Of a stretch of DNA of 26,947 bases, positions 6,207 to 15,038 are shown in pieces. Position 1 is the first letter of the stretch; each line of letters opens with the position of its first letter. The DNA is from Borrelia puertoricensis (GTDB lineage Bacteria; Spirochaetota; Spirochaetia; Borreliales; Borreliaceae). Position numbers and translations under genes: made by a program. The stretch lies in NCBI RefSeq assembly GCF_023035875.1, contig NZ_CP075380.1, positions 1-26,947 of the forward strand, given 5' to 3'. Below the pieces are notes generated by a model that made no database searches, was not told where the DNA came from, and saw only the letters and a program-made list of their open reading frames with translations.

Positions 6207-7040
6207 TTACAGTTTTACTAAAACCGGAACACGATTTCCGCTTAGATATCTATATTTTTGTATGTACCATCCTCTAAATAATGGTACTACAGTGTCTATG
6301 TAAGCATTCTTGGCACTATTATAGTATATTATTGATGTTTGTGATTCATCAGAATATTTAACAGATACTTTTTTTGTATGTTTGCTACCACCAGCATTAA
6401 TTGTTACGTCAAGATATATATCTAAATAAATAGGCTTATCGTCATCACTTTTATAAAATATAAGTTTAACATCTTCGTTGCTATACTCAGATGTCATATC
6501 TAGTAAGTAAGACTTACTTCTAAGAGAGGATTCATAAATATAAGAACTAGAGCTTCTCTCTCTTGATAAACTAAAACTTGAAGGAATGCCTGTTAAATAT
6601 TCTGGTATTGTAGTTTTTTGTAATGAATTATAAGTTGATATAGTAACAAATTTGTCTGAACTAGAGAAATGCGAATAAGAACTCATATTACTTGTAAGAT
6701 CACTTCTGATAGAACTAGATAAATTACTCTTATAACTTGAGTCATTATTCATAAGTTTGCTTAGTAGTTTAGAGTAAAGTTTATCTGTAAATTCACTATT
6801 CTCAGCAAGTTCTGTTGCAATAGTGTCTTTAATTACTTCCTTAAAGTAAGATAATCCTTCTCCTTTAAACGTTTTATCTTTAGTCTTTTGAAGGAAGTTT
6901 TCATAAGTAATTGCATTACAACTTGCAACACCATCATCTAATAAAAGTAAATCACTATTTTTTATATCATTTACCCTATTTAAATCTTTAATTTGTATAA
7001 ATTCATTCTCGTCCATTAAAAGTCTCTCATCTGTTGACAA
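6207..7040 (-). CDS. DUF685 tail fibre-type protein
   Basis: A 277-residue Borrelia DUF685 protein. It is the last structural gene, after the gpI-like DUF735, where contractile phages carry their tail fibre or receptor-binding protein. The N-terminal 90 residues are ordinary and likely attach to the baseplate. Residues about 100-185 are extremely Ser/Tyr-rich (SSYKSNLSSSIRSDLTSNMSSY and RERSSSSYIYESSL). The C-terminal 90 residues look beta-rich (SVKYSDESQTSIIYYNS). The start is TTG at 7040 with GGAGGT 5 nt upstream. Host-recognition function is inferred from position. Confidence 0.82.
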   Translation of the reverse strand: MSTDERLLMDENEFIQIKDLNRVNDIKNSDLLLLDDGVASCNAITYENFLQKTKDKTFKGEGLSYFKEVIKDTIATELAENSEFTDKLYSKLLSKLMNNDSSYKSNLSSSIRSDLTSNMSSYSHFSSSDKFVTISTYNSLQKTTIPEYLTGIPSSFSLSRERSSSSYIYESSLRSKSYLLDMTSEYSNEDVKLIFYKSDDDKPIYLDIYLDVTINAGGSKHTKKVSVKYSDESQTSIIYYNSAKNAYIDTVVPLFRGWYIQKYRYLSGNRVPVLVKL

Positions 7041-7052
7041 ATGATACCTCCA

Positions 7053-7655
7053 TTAGTTAAAAGAAACAACTTCTATATTTTGATTGTCAATAATTTTAAG
7101 TTTTCTTCCTATAGGAATCATGCCTTTAATAAAAGCATATATTGAATGTGAATATCCTTTAGGAATGAAATTGAATGCTAGTATTTTATATTTATCTTCG
7201 TATCCTTGTTTTGATTGACGTAAGCGTATACGTTTGGGTTTTACTCCAACAGCAGTACTAGGAGTAATATATGATATGAAATTAGTTTTTATACTTCCAA
7301 GTAATTTAATACTAATAACCCCAGCTTCTGGTGTTGTAATTTCAATATCAACATTAAGAAAAGCTTTAAATAATCTAATAAATGACTCATCAGTACCAAT
7401 ATGTCTTAAAGCAAAAATGACGCTGTCAATATTGCTTGCAAGCTCTTTTAATGGGCGACTTTTGTAGTGAAAAGTTTTAAATACGTTTGATAACCAGACA
7501 GCAATAAAATGAGAAGATAGATAGTTACTAGCAATAATACCAGAGAAATTAGAATTTAAGCTCTTAATTTCAGCAAGTATTTTATTTGCATAATCTAATT
7601 CTGAACGTATAAATTTTTCTATTTGTGTTTTATGAAGAAAACCTGGTATGCTCAA
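7053..7655 (-). CDS. DUF735 tail protein (gpI / DUF2313-like position)
   Basis: A 200-residue Borrelia DUF735 protein. It follows the baseplate J gene, the slot held by gpI in P2 and XkdU (DUF2313) in PBSX, proteins that finish the baseplate and link it to tail fibres. The N-terminal half is helical (LDYANKILAEIKSL...); the middle reads HIGTDESFIRLFKAFLNVDIEITTPEAGVISIKL, much like the DUF2313 style. The start is TTG at 7655 with AAGGAG 7 nt upstream. The link to DUF2313 is synteny-based inference. Confidence 0.84.
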   Translation of the reverse strand: MSIPGFLHKTQIEKFIRSELDYANKILAEIKSLNSNFSGIIASNYLSSHFIAVWLSNVFKTFHYKSRPLKELASNIDSVIFALRHIGTDESFIRLFKAFLNVDIEITTPEAGVISIKLLGSIKTNFISYITPSTAVGVKPKRIRLRQSKQGYEDKYKILAFNFIPKGYSHSIYAFIKGMIPIGRKLKIIDNQNIEVVSFN

Positions 7656-7664
7656 TATATCTCC

Positions 7665-8542
7665 TTAAGTTTGAATATCAATAAGTAGTCTCTCAGTGAG
7701 ACTGAAGTTAAGTATTTCTGATGGACTGATTTCAATATCTTGATTCTCTTTAAAATCACTTGTGCTAATGTTACTTATACTTGTCTCAGGATTGTCTTTA
7801 ATGCAGGCGTTAATTTTAAGTCCTTGAATGCCTTTTATCTCATTAACCGGAGCAGTAAAATCTTGATATTCAAAACTAATTCCCATGTCAGAGTAATTAT
7901 TATTGATAATTCTCCTGTATATTTCTCTTATTTGCATGTCGATATTGAGATAAATGAAGTTTTTAAGGTCCAGTTTGTATTTTACTTTAAGATAGATATA
8001 TTTAGTCTTTCCTAGAGAAACTTTATAAGATTTAACTTGATTGTGGCTATTTATTCCATCAATATCAATATCACCTTCTAAGATAGTTCCACTAGGAATA
8101 GTGCTATAAAGTACTTCCCAAAGGTTTGCTTTGAATGTAGAATCTTTAATTGTGTTCTTAGAGTCGTTTAAGATGGTATCATTAACAATAAGATAAATAT
8201 TAGCTTTTCCTGCTGTGCTTACAATGTTAACGTATTTTACATCTGGTAAGTTCAGTATGCATTTCTTAATGCTTCATGAGTGGTGCTTTTAACACTTATA
8301 TGAGACTCTATAGCCTTCCAATACTCACCTTGTGGTTTAAGTTTATCCATAAAAAGGTTAAGTTCATTAATTATTTGTTCCTCAACTGTAGCAAGAGAAG
8401 CAGCTATGATGTTGTAAATGGATGATGGGTCATCTTTTATCACAATACCATGTGTTTGTTTTAAATATTCTCTCTTTGTGTTAATTATTTGTGAGATATT
8501 TTGTTTTAGAATGCCGAAATTATTATCAAAAGTAATACTCAT
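7665..8542 (-). pseudogene. Baseplate J-like protein (DUF276), broken by a one-base frameshift
   Basis: This gene should encode a baseplate wedge protein of about 292 residues. Translation from ATG 8542 (which overlaps the previous stop as ATGA, with GGAG 8 nt upstream) runs about 95 residues to HEALRNAY and stops at TGA 8252-8254. In the next frame the protein continues without a break from LNLPDVKYVNIVSTAGKANI through GTILEGDIDIDG to the stop at 7665. Inserting one A (GCA-ATA-CTG instead of GCATACTG, near 8255-8260) restores a single 292-codon frame, RNAILNLPDVKY. The lesion is not in a long homopolymer. The reading-frame evidence is direct; the family name comes from the fragment sequences and position. 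Loss would block tail assembly unless the assembly is wrong. Confidence 0.88.
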
Positions 8543-8871
8543 ATGCAAATCTCCATTTGAAAAGAATCACCAGGAAAATAGAGAGTAATTTGCAGCAGTT
8601 TTGAGTTTATATTAATGTTAACTCCAGTAAGATCAATTTCCAGTTCTTGGGCAACAGAGTAGAGATAATATTTAATTTGCTCTAGAGTGCCAAGCTTACA
8701 TAATTTAAGGATATGTGTATAATCAAATCCCCATGTTGGATTTAGAGCAAGACTTCCTTTAGGGGTTTTAAGGAAAATAAATAATCTTTGTTTTTGCTCT
8801 TCTATTCCATCAGCAATCTGTAAGTCTGAGCCTGATACTAAATTAAACTGCAAATCAACCTTTAAATCCAT
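8539..8871 (-). CDS. gp25/gpW-like baseplate wedge protein
   Basis: A 110-residue protein with the gp25/DUF2634 hallmark at residues about 28-55: an IFLKTPKGSLALNPTWGFDY stretch followed by a short helical region. These small proteins form part of the inner baseplate wedge in contractile tails. It sits between the spike candidate DUF777 and baseplate J, the same place as XkdS in PBSX. Its stop overlaps the next start as ATGA (8539-8542), so translation is coupled. Length is normal for the family. Confidence 0.85.
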   Translation of the reverse strand: MDLKVDLQFNLVSGSDLQIADGIEEQKQRLFIFLKTPKGSLALNPTWGFDYTHILKLCKLGTLEQIKYYLYSVAQELEIDLTGVNININSKLLQITLYFPGDSFQMEICI

Positions 8872-8938
8872 ACTAACCTATGTAAATCAATCTTTAACCT
8901 TTAACTTAAAGGAAATGTATAACAAAAATATCAAAAAA

Positions 8939-9463
8939 CTAATTAAATAAATTATTAATTTTGCTATTTATTTTTGATGTATAGTAAGAGAGAGAAGAGT
9001 AATCAATGCTTGAATTTCCTATAATTCTTAAGTTATTAATCGCACTGACAATTGCCTCTAAGATGTCTTTAAGACTAGTTATCTCATTACGTATATCCAA
9101 CTTATGTTTAGCATATATTTTAAGATACTTAGGGTCAATTGCACTTAATATATAAAAATGATGTTTATCAAAATATATATTGTCATCTGTATTAAATAGA
9201 TTAATACTTGATTGAAGAAGTACTACTTTGTCATCTTTGTGAAGACTTAGATTGATATTCGATATATTACGAGTGTGAATCTCAAGTCCTTTATATTCTT
9301 CAATTTCTACAACGCCTTCTTGAGTATCGCTGTTAAATGATTTTATAATTCCTATTTTTGATATGCATATATTGTTAGCTATCCATTCTTTGCTCTCTTC
9401 TTGAGTTAAAGCAGAACCAGACATGCTCTGATTCATTCTATAAATTTCATAATTAAAGTTCAT
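8939..9463 (-). CDS. DUF777 protein, baseplate spike candidate
   Basis: A 174-residue Borrelia DUF777 protein. Residues about 30-110 have an OB-fold feel (ISKIGIIKSFNSDTQEGVVEIEEY, then HKDDKVVLLQSS and FYILSAIDP), as in gpV/XkdR central spike proteins that pierce the envelope. The C-terminal 50 residues are helical. AGGAGAGG precedes the ATG. It lies between the hub (DUF693) and the gp25-like gene. Spike function is inferred from fold impression and synteny. No metal-binding tip motif is evident. Confidence 0.82.
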   Translation of the reverse strand: MNFNYEIYRMNQSMSGSALTQEESKEWIANNICISKIGIIKSFNSDTQEGVVEIEEYKGLEIHTRNISNINLSLHKDDKVVLLQSSINLFNTDDNIYFDKHHFYILSAIDPKYLKIYAKHKLDIRNEITSLKDILEAIVSAINNLRIIGNSSIDYSSLSYYTSKINSKINNLFN

Positions 9464-9473
9464 ATCCTCTCCT

Positions 9474-10415
9474 TTATTTCATTTTTAGATGATTAATGTC
9501 ATCATAAAGCTTTAAGTTAAGTGAACATTCACCAGAATTGCTAAGAGAAGCATTAGTTTCACAAATGGTGCTCTTTATTATATTCCCCAAAGAATCTCTA
9601 AATGATACTCTGTCACCAACTTTTAATTTATGAGTATAAGTAAGCTTTGCTCTCCAATATATAAGTCTTATATTAAGAGTAGTGCCTATAGTAATTTCTT
9701 GCTTTGGGATAAATTCAAGACCATAATCTTCAAGTGACTCATAATGAGCATCAGGACCGGTTAATTGATGATTTGTGAATATAAAATTACATTCAACCAA
9801 ATCAACTCCATTACCAACATCAGCAATAACATTTTGTATATATTTTTTAGATAATTTTTCTATAAATTCTTTTGGAGTTCTAGCATAAATATGCTCTTCT
9901 ATGATTTTAAGTCTGTCATTAGTGCTCATATTGATTATATTTCTACCCGGAAAGGCAAAGTTTATAGCGTCTTCAACCGTCATTCCTTTAAATTGTTTTG
10001 TTTCAAGTTCTCGGTTAAAGAAATTACTCTTTGATGCTAAATGAAGTTCAAGCTCTATGCTAAAATCACCACTAGGATAGTCACTGCTCATTGGGACTCC
10101 CAGATAACCTGCCATAATGAATGTAAATGAGTCTTCATGAGCAAATTTTTTATAGTATATCTTTACAATATCTCCTTCATGTATGTGATTGTTGAAATCG
10201 AGGTGTAAATTCCAAAGAACAAGTTTGGCTTGTTTTGCCCTTACAAAATTGTAACTTGAATAGACATTAGATATTGAGATATCAACATAAATGCCATGTT
10301 GTGTGTTGATAATGATTTTAGGAGAGTGTTCTGGTGTTGCATCACCAGTAATATTTTTATTTGAGCTAATAGTAGAGTAAAATTCAATCTTAAAATCATA
10401 TTTAAGTAATATCAC
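9474..10415 (-). CDS. DUF693 tail hub protein (gpD/gp27-like)
   Basis: A 313-residue Borrelia DUF693 protein. It contains beta-rich segments (DFNNHIHEGDIVKIYYK, FIMAGYLGVPMSSD, ELELHLASKSNFFN) and a C-terminal barrel-like part (HKLKVGDRVSFRDSLGNII), resembling late-control D / hub proteins that form the central ring under the tail tube. It follows DUF792, in the position of XkdQ. The start is GTG at 10415, with AAAGGA within the upstream stop region and 4 nt between the genes. Hub role inferred. Confidence 0.84.
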   Translation of the reverse strand: MILLKYDFKIEFYSTISSNKNITGDATPEHSPKIIINTQHGIYVDISISNVYSSYNFVRAKQAKLVLWNLHLDFNNHIHEGDIVKIYYKKFAHEDSFTFIMAGYLGVPMSSDYPSGDFSIELELHLASKSNFFNRELETKQFKGMTVEDAINFAFPGRNIINMSTNDRLKIIEEHIYARTPKEFIEKLSKKYIQNVIADVGNGVDLVECNFIFTNHQLTGPDAHYESLEDYGLEFIPKQEITIGTTLNIRLIYWRAKLTYTHKLKVGDRVSFRDSLGNIIKSTICETNASLSNSGECSLNLKLYDDINHLKMK

Positions 10416-10419
10416 AAGC

Positions 10420-10980
10420 TTATCCTTTGTATTTTTCTAAAGCAAAAGTTTTAATAACTTCCATGTTAAGATTAAGCTCAACTTCATCTATGAAAGGCAC
10501 ATCTTTAAATGTTAGGGAAGTAATTACAACTAATTCTTTAATGCCAAAAGTTGGACTATAAGCAGTAAAGGGAACTTGTGCTTGAAGTCTACCAGCCAGT
10601 TGTTCTTTAACTAAATTACTATCAAATTCAAGTAGTGAGTTACCAAAAGGAGTTAATTTCAGTGGAGCTAACATATTCTTATAAAGACTTGTAAGTACAC
10701 CACCATTTAAAGCAATAACTTCTCCTGTAAGTACAGGGTTATAACTTACATATTCAGCTTTCCTTAAGTAGTAATTAATTACAGGACGTTTGGAACATGT
10801 GGTGTTATAAGTACGAGTTATAAGTTCAAATTTAGGTTTAATAAAGAATAATTGGGGCAAATACCCAAGTCCCTTAAGATCAGGTCTTGGGAAGAGAACA
10901 ATAAAATTATCTGTGCCAAATAAAGCAAATATTTGTGTTACAGTATCTTTAATAATTTGAAATATTTCCATAGGTTGCAT
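10420..10980 (-). CDS. DUF792 tail protein
   Basis: A 186-residue Borrelia DUF792 protein located between the tape measure and the hub. PBSX-like phages carry a LysM-bearing tail protein (XkdP) here, but no LysM repeat is visible. The sequence is mixed alpha/beta with a conserved-looking core (FPRPDLKGLGYLPQLFFIKP; ITSLTFKDVPFIDEVELNLN). It probably joins the tube end to the baseplate hub. GGAGA lies 7 nt before the ATG. Confidence 0.82.
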   Translation of the reverse strand: MQPMEIFQIIKDTVTQIFALFGTDNFIVLFPRPDLKGLGYLPQLFFIKPKFELITRTYNTTCSKRPVINYYLRKAEYVSYNPVLTGEVIALNGGVLTSLYKNMLAPLKLTPFGNSLLEFDSNLVKEQLAGRLQAQVPFTAYSPTFGIKELVVITSLTFKDVPFIDEVELNLNMEVIKTFALEKYKG

Positions 10981-10995
10981 AAATGTCTCCCTATT

Positions 10996-12261
10996 TTAAG
11001 TACCACTGGGAGGAGTAGTAATAGATTTATCTTCATGAGTAATTTTTGATAAGCTCTCACCACTATCTCCTCCCATCCATAAGGGCAATATTGATTTAAG
11101 TCTTGCAATAAGTCTATCTAAACTAAAAATGCTTTTAATTCCGTTTATTATAGGATCAACGATATCTTTATGAAAGTTAAATTCATTGATCTTTTTAAGT
11201 GCTTTAGCGGAAAAATCCATTAAAGGTGTTAATGTGGAAGCAGTTAGTTTTTTTAATTCTTCATCTATCTTATCCATACTACTTGTTGCAGAGTCATAAG
11301 AGCTTGTAGTATTTGTGAGATTTAATTCGTTGAAATCACTTAGCACGTCATCAAGTTTAGTTATTCTTGAACCCATATCGTGAAAAGAGTCCTGTTGCCA
11401 TTTACGCTCAGCATGTTCAAGATACTTGTTACCAAATTTATCAAATTGACTCATTAAATTAAAGATTGAACCACCTTCTCCACGAAGTAAATCAACAACT
11501 GAAGAGATAGCATCATCACTTGATGAGAGTCCACTAGCCTTAAGTTTAGCTGCAAGTTCTACTGCTTTAAGTAAATTAGTTTCATTCTCTAGTCCAGCAT
11601 TCTTAAGAGTTCTTTTAATAACAGCAGCTTTATTTAAGAACTCTTCCTTCTCTCTTCCCCTTTCAAATGTTTTAATTCTTGATATAGTACTTAGTAGCTT
11701 ACCTTTTTCAGTTGAGTTAAAAATTCTAGAGTTTAGGATACCTATTCGTTTTCTTTCTGCAGCATCTTTTACTGATGATTTTGCAAATGCAAACATATTA
11801 GAGGAAGCACCTTTAATGGAACTAGCTATTATATTACCAATTGCACTTCCTATTATGACTTTAGAAGTCAAATTGTTTTTTTTTATTAAATTTTGTTGCA
11901 TTTTAGAGTTTTCTTTAAGTGATTTAAATTCTAAATTACGTAAGTCTTTAGTAGACATAGTAGATCGTTTAAAAGCTTCTCGTTTAGCTTTTTCGAAGCT
12001 GTGTCCTTGCTTCATTAGCTTTTTAGTCTCAGTAAGTCTAAATTTCTCTACTCGCTCTCTTAAACGTTCATATTTATTTTGTTTTGCAAGTTCTGCATTT
12101 TTATCTTTTAAATTAGCTTTAATTATATCTTTAGTACTTTTGAGAGAAGAAAGTTTGGGTTTTAAGTTCTCTTCTAATTTTGATATGTCTCTCTCTAATG
12201 TTTTTTTCGTTGATGCATGATCGAGTATACCTTTAAATTTAATGGTAAATTTATTATCCAT
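10996..12261 (-). CDS. DUF759 tape measure protein
   Basis: A 421-residue Borrelia DUF759 protein. It is rich in Lys, Ser and Leu and almost wholly helical: a coiled-coil N-terminal part (residues 15-130), a hydrophobic stretch (about 134-160, VIIGSAIGNIIASSIKG) and a helical C-terminal half. It lies after the two chaperone-slot genes and before tail-tip genes, the standard tape-measure place. By the usual 0.15 nm per residue rule the tail would be about 63 nm, a short contractile tail. AAGGAC lies before the ATG. It is small for a tape measure, normal for this family. Confidence 0.86.
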   Translation of the reverse strand: MDNKFTIKFKGILDHASTKKTLERDISKLEENLKPKLSSLKSTKDIIKANLKDKNAELAKQNKYERLRERVEKFRLTETKKLMKQGHSFEKAKREAFKRSTMSTKDLRNLEFKSLKENSKMQQNLIKKNNLTSKVIIGSAIGNIIASSIKGASSNMFAFAKSSVKDAAERKRIGILNSRIFNSTEKGKLLSTISRIKTFERGREKEEFLNKAAVIKRTLKNAGLENETNLLKAVELAAKLKASGLSSSDDAISSVVDLLRGEGGSIFNLMSQFDKFGNKYLEHAERKWQQDSFHDMGSRITKLDDVLSDFNELNLTNTTSSYDSATSSMDKIDEELKKLTASTLTPLMDFSAKALKKINEFNFHKDIVDPIINGIKSIFSLDRLIARLKSILPLWMGGDSGESLSKITHEDKSITTPPSGT

Positions 12262-12269
12262 AAGTGTCC

Positions 12270-12494
12270 TTATTTAGATAAAATCAGTTCAAGTATTTCC
12301 TTCTCTATCTTAGCTTCAGCAATTTTGCTTACTTCAATAAATTCATCGTATGTCATACATTTAATTTCTCTGTATGAACAGATACCAGTAATTATTGGTA
12401 GCCAATATTTATGTCTTTTTATATCGTCAATTAAAGCAAAGTAACGAGTACGAGTAGCATTAATACTCTCAACAAATTTATCTATATGTTTCAT
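12270..12494 (-). CDS. DUF1322 protein, tail assembly chaperone position
   Basis: A 74-residue helical protein of the Borrelia DUF1322 family, directly upstream of the tape measure. This is where phages place the second tail assembly chaperone, which coats the tape measure during tail building. It overlaps the end of DUF1473 by 17 nt. AAAGG 6 nt before its ATG argues for independent initiation rather than a programmed frameshift. Function inferred from position. Confidence 0.78.
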   Translation of the reverse strand: MKHIDKFVESINATRTRYFALIDDIKRHKYWLPIITGICSYREIKCMTYDEFIEVSKIAEAKIEKEILELILSK

Positions 12495-12924
12495 TATTAG
12501 CCTTTGATTTAAGTTTTGAAATTACACATTCATAATTAAATTCATCGGTAATGTAATCAAAAGTAACAAAATCACCAACATTATTCTCATATTCTTTAAG
12601 AAAAAGGAGGGCTGGTTTTTTAAATTCTGAGTCTAAATGAAATGTATTAAATTCTATAGAATAAAGAATAGCAATAAGATAATCTTTATAATAACTTATG
12701 AATTCTCTATTGTAATCCAGTATTACGTAAAACTCATCTAAAAACCCGGGTTTGATCATTAAATTAGTTATTTCTTTCAAATACTTAACATCATTAAGTT
12801 TATTTATAGCTTCTTCTTGATTAAATCCTAGTATAGAGTCCCACGTATAAACAGGTAATACTTTTATTTGGTATTCATAAGTTTTGTCTTTGCTTAATAT
12901 GTTCATTTTATATCTTGTAATCAT
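12478..12924 (-). CDS. DUF1473 protein, tail assembly chaperone position
   Basis: A 148-residue acidic protein of the Borrelia DUF1473 family lying between the tail tube gene and DUF1322. In Mu, P2 and PBSX this slot holds the first tail chaperone. Residues about 20-110 are mixed helix and strand (VYTWDSILGFNQEEAINKL). The start is uncertain: ATG 12924 has only a weak AAAAGA upstream, and a second ATG at 12906 is possible. Confidence 0.78.
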   Translation of the reverse strand: MITRYKMNILSKDKTYEYQIKVLPVYTWDSILGFNQEEAINKLNDVKYLKEITNLMIKPGFLDEFYVILDYNREFISYYKDYLIAILYSIEFNTFHLDSEFKKPALLFLKEYENNVGDFVTFDYITDEFNYECVISKLKSKANNETYR

Positions 12925-12934
12925 TGTGTGTCTT

Positions 12935-13360
12935 TTAATTTTTAGGTGTTATTTTTTGGCAATTGATAGCTCTAATTTCAAAAGTAACTTTTTCTGCTTC
13001 TGCTGAGTAACTTCTTGATGGTTCTTCAGTAAATACAGCACAGTTACTGATTATTTTTGTTGTTATCCTATCATTAAATACCAAATCCATCATTTTATCT
13101 TCTTTACTTACATTCATGTTGTAAAATTGGTCATCAGAGATTTGAGTTAGTAATATGTAATCATGACTACCAAGTGTTACTTCAATACTAAATATATAAG
13201 TAATGGTTTTGGGATCTCGAAGACTGATAACAGGCATTCCTCTATCTTCATTACTAATTACTGCTCTAGTTGTAGGTTCACTTGTAAGTTCTAATTTTCC
13301 ACTATTAATTTGTCTTCCCGAGATAGAGAGATAAACTTCCTTTAAATCATATAATCCCAT
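12935..13360 (-). CDS. DUF1463 tail tube protein
   Basis: A 141-residue, beta-rich protein of the Borrelia DUF1463 family. It follows the sheath gene, as tube proteins do (XkdM, gpFII). The pattern is strand-loop-strand: LKEVYLSISGRQINSGKLEL, a middle IFSIEVTLGSHDYILLTQIS, and a C-terminal AEKVTFEIRAINCQ. It should polymerise into the inner tube around the tape measure. AAGGAGG precedes the ATG 5 nt upstream. Confidence 0.86.
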   Translation of the reverse strand: MGLYDLKEVYLSISGRQINSGKLELTSEPTTRAVISNEDRGMPVISLRDPKTITYIFSIEVTLGSHDYILLTQISDDQFYNMNVSKEDKMMDLVFNDRITTKIISNCAVFTEEPSRSYSAEAEKVTFEIRAINCQKITPKN

Positions 13361-13369
13361 ATCTCCTCC

Positions 13370-14488
13370 TTAATTTTCGAGTTTATTTAAGTAATCAGTT
13401 ATATCTTTGGTTGTAATAATGAAAGAGAGAGAGTTGATACTGTAGTTATAAGTAATATCAATAGTTAGTTCTAATTTAAGTTGTGGTGATGGTGATAAGA
13501 TAATATTTAAGTTTGAGTAGCTTACAATAAGTCCTCTCTCTATATATCTCTTTAGTAAGCATTCAATTGCTGATGTATATGCATTATCTTTAGCTCCAGA
13601 TAATTGCAACCTAGATAATTTACTATTTTGTCTATTATTAATATTCCAAACTCTAATAAGTTCAATTATTGCTTCTTGTTTTATATATTGATAAGTAAAT
13701 AACTGGTCAATAGGATTGCCCGCAAGATCAACTCCTTCTTTAAATGCTGATACTCTCTCAAGACCTGTTTCGTTAAGATAAGCATAGAAATTAATATTTG
13801 CACCTCTAAGTTTAGTTATTACTTCATCATCAACAAGTGGTCTTGCAGCAAGATTCATGCCATATGGATTTACACTGTGAAACATACAAGCTTCATATAA
13901 ATATCGACTTATAAATTTAAGATGTAGATTATCTCGCTTATTACTATAAATAGCTATATTATTTGTTTTCTCTAGGTAGCTTTTATCTTTAAATATTTCT
14001 TTTATTTCACTCTCTTTAGTAGAGAAAATAAAGAAAGTATCTGGCATCTTGAATTTCAAGTAATCATCTTTGTATACAACTAGCCCATCATCACCATTAT
14101 TATCTTTATCATAAGTATTAATTAGAACAACAAATGAGTGTCTGTGTGTTTTAAGATAAGTTTTAATAGTCTCAGGTTTATCTTTATAAATAAAGAGCAT
14201 AGCAGATTTTAATGCTACACTGGGAGAGTTAAAGAAATCAGACATAGCATTCTTTAATAGTTCTTTTTCTTTAGTAAATTCATCTTGTCCATTTCCATTT
14301 TCTTTTTCTAATGCTTCTATTTGCTTTTCATAGTTATTTATTGTAAGATTTAAGACTTTATAATTTGCACTATCTTTATTCACATTAATTTTTAATGTTT
14401 TATAAACTAGTAACGGAGAATAATAGTTTATTGTTGTGTTATGTACTTTATTATTAATTAGATTTACACTAATTGTATCTTGTGGCAA
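13370..14488 (-). CDS. DUF787 contractile tail sheath protein
   Basis: A Borrelia DUF787 protein that I assign as tail sheath from its position before the tube gene and its size. The best start is TTG at 14488 (372 residues, beginning PQDTISVNLINN), because AAGGAG sits exactly 7 nt upstream; starting at 14509 would place that site inside the coding sequence. The C-terminal region has the strand-rich character of sheath interlocking domains (LKLELTIDITYNYSINSLSFIITTKDIT). A sheath means the virion has a contractile tail. The previous gene stops at 14493, so the two are tightly coupled. Confidence 0.86.
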   Translation of the reverse strand: MPQDTISVNLINNKVHNTTINYYSPLLVYKTLKINVNKDSANYKVLNLTINNYEKQIEALEKENGNGQDEFTKEKELLKNAMSDFFNSPSVALKSAMLFIYKDKPETIKTYLKTHRHSFVVLINTYDKDNNGDDGLVVYKDDYLKFKMPDTFFIFSTKESEIKEIFKDKSYLEKTNNIAIYSNKRDNLHLKFISRYLYEACMFHSVNPYGMNLAARPLVDDEVITKLRGANINFYAYLNETGLERVSAFKEGVDLAGNPIDQLFTYQYIKQEAIIELIRVWNINNRQNSKLSRLQLSGAKDNAYTSAIECLLKRYIERGLIVSYSNLNIILSPSPQLKLELTIDITYNYSINSLSFIITTKDITDYLNKLEN

Positions 14489-14492
14489 AGTA

Positions 14493-15011
14493 TTACTCCT
14501 TCCTTTCAAATATTTGGATTCCAGCTTTAAAATTAGTTGATGAGCTATAAGCAGTGTTACTACATTTTGTTCCCAAAGTAATGAGACCTGTATTTTGCAT
14601 ATTAGATGTTGGACGTATATAGATATTGAGATGTTTTATGTAGTCAGGTTCATGAGCGTCCTTAACTGTGTATTTATTTACTCTGTTATGTAAAAATTCT
14701 TTAAGCAAACTATATAAAGTCAACATTCTATTGTAAGCATCATAGTCATTTGAATTTATTACAAGAGAGATAATAAATATTTGGAAGTTAATATTAAACT
14801 CACAAATATTATCATAAAAAGTACCATAATGAGAGTTGTGAGCAAGTAAGCCATCTTCAGATGTAAATTTAAATGCAATAATATTAGGTTCGCTCGTAGT
14901 TATATTAGAGAGTAGATATGGATGATTATATGTATTAATAACCTTACATATGTTTTCACTTTTAGCATGAGCATATTCTTTAAAGTCATTTAGTATTTTA
15001 ATTATATGCAT
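14493..15011 (-). CDS. DUF764 tail terminator-position protein
   Basis: A 172-residue protein of the Borrelia DUF764 family. It sits between the gp10-like neck gene and the sheath, where tail terminator (gpU-like) proteins are usual. The start at ATG 15011 is preferred, with AGAGGT 7 nt upstream; the frame extends to a GTG at 15038, which lies directly after the frameshifted neck gene's stop. Core text: IAFKFTSEDGLLAHNSHYGTF, then INFQIFIISLVINSNDYDAY. Function inferred. Confidence 0.82.
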   Translation of the reverse strand: MHIIKILNDFKEYAHAKSENICKVINTYNHPYLLSNITTSEPNIIAFKFTSEDGLLAHNSHYGTFYDNICEFNINFQIFIISLVINSNDYDAYNRMLTLYSLLKEFLHNRVNKYTVKDAHEPDYIKHLNIYIRPTSNMQNTGLITLGTKCSNTAYSSSTNFKAGIQIFERKE

Positions 15012-15038
15012 AAGTATAACCTCTAACCCAATAAGCAC

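Noticed and set aside
7234..7467. 77-residue + strand frame inside DUF735
   Set aside because: It is wholly antisense to a conserved tail gene with strong synteny and has no ribosome binding site.
11816..12220. 134-residue + strand frame inside the tape measure gene
   Set aside because: It is an antisense shadow of the Lys/Leu/Ser-rich helical coding sequence, which gives long open frames on the opposite strand.
12478..12494. Programmed frameshift joining DUF1473 and DUF1322 as in lambda gpG-T
   Set aside because: No good slippery heptamer is seen in the overlap, the offset is +1, and DUF1322 has its own ATG with AAAGG at normal spacing.
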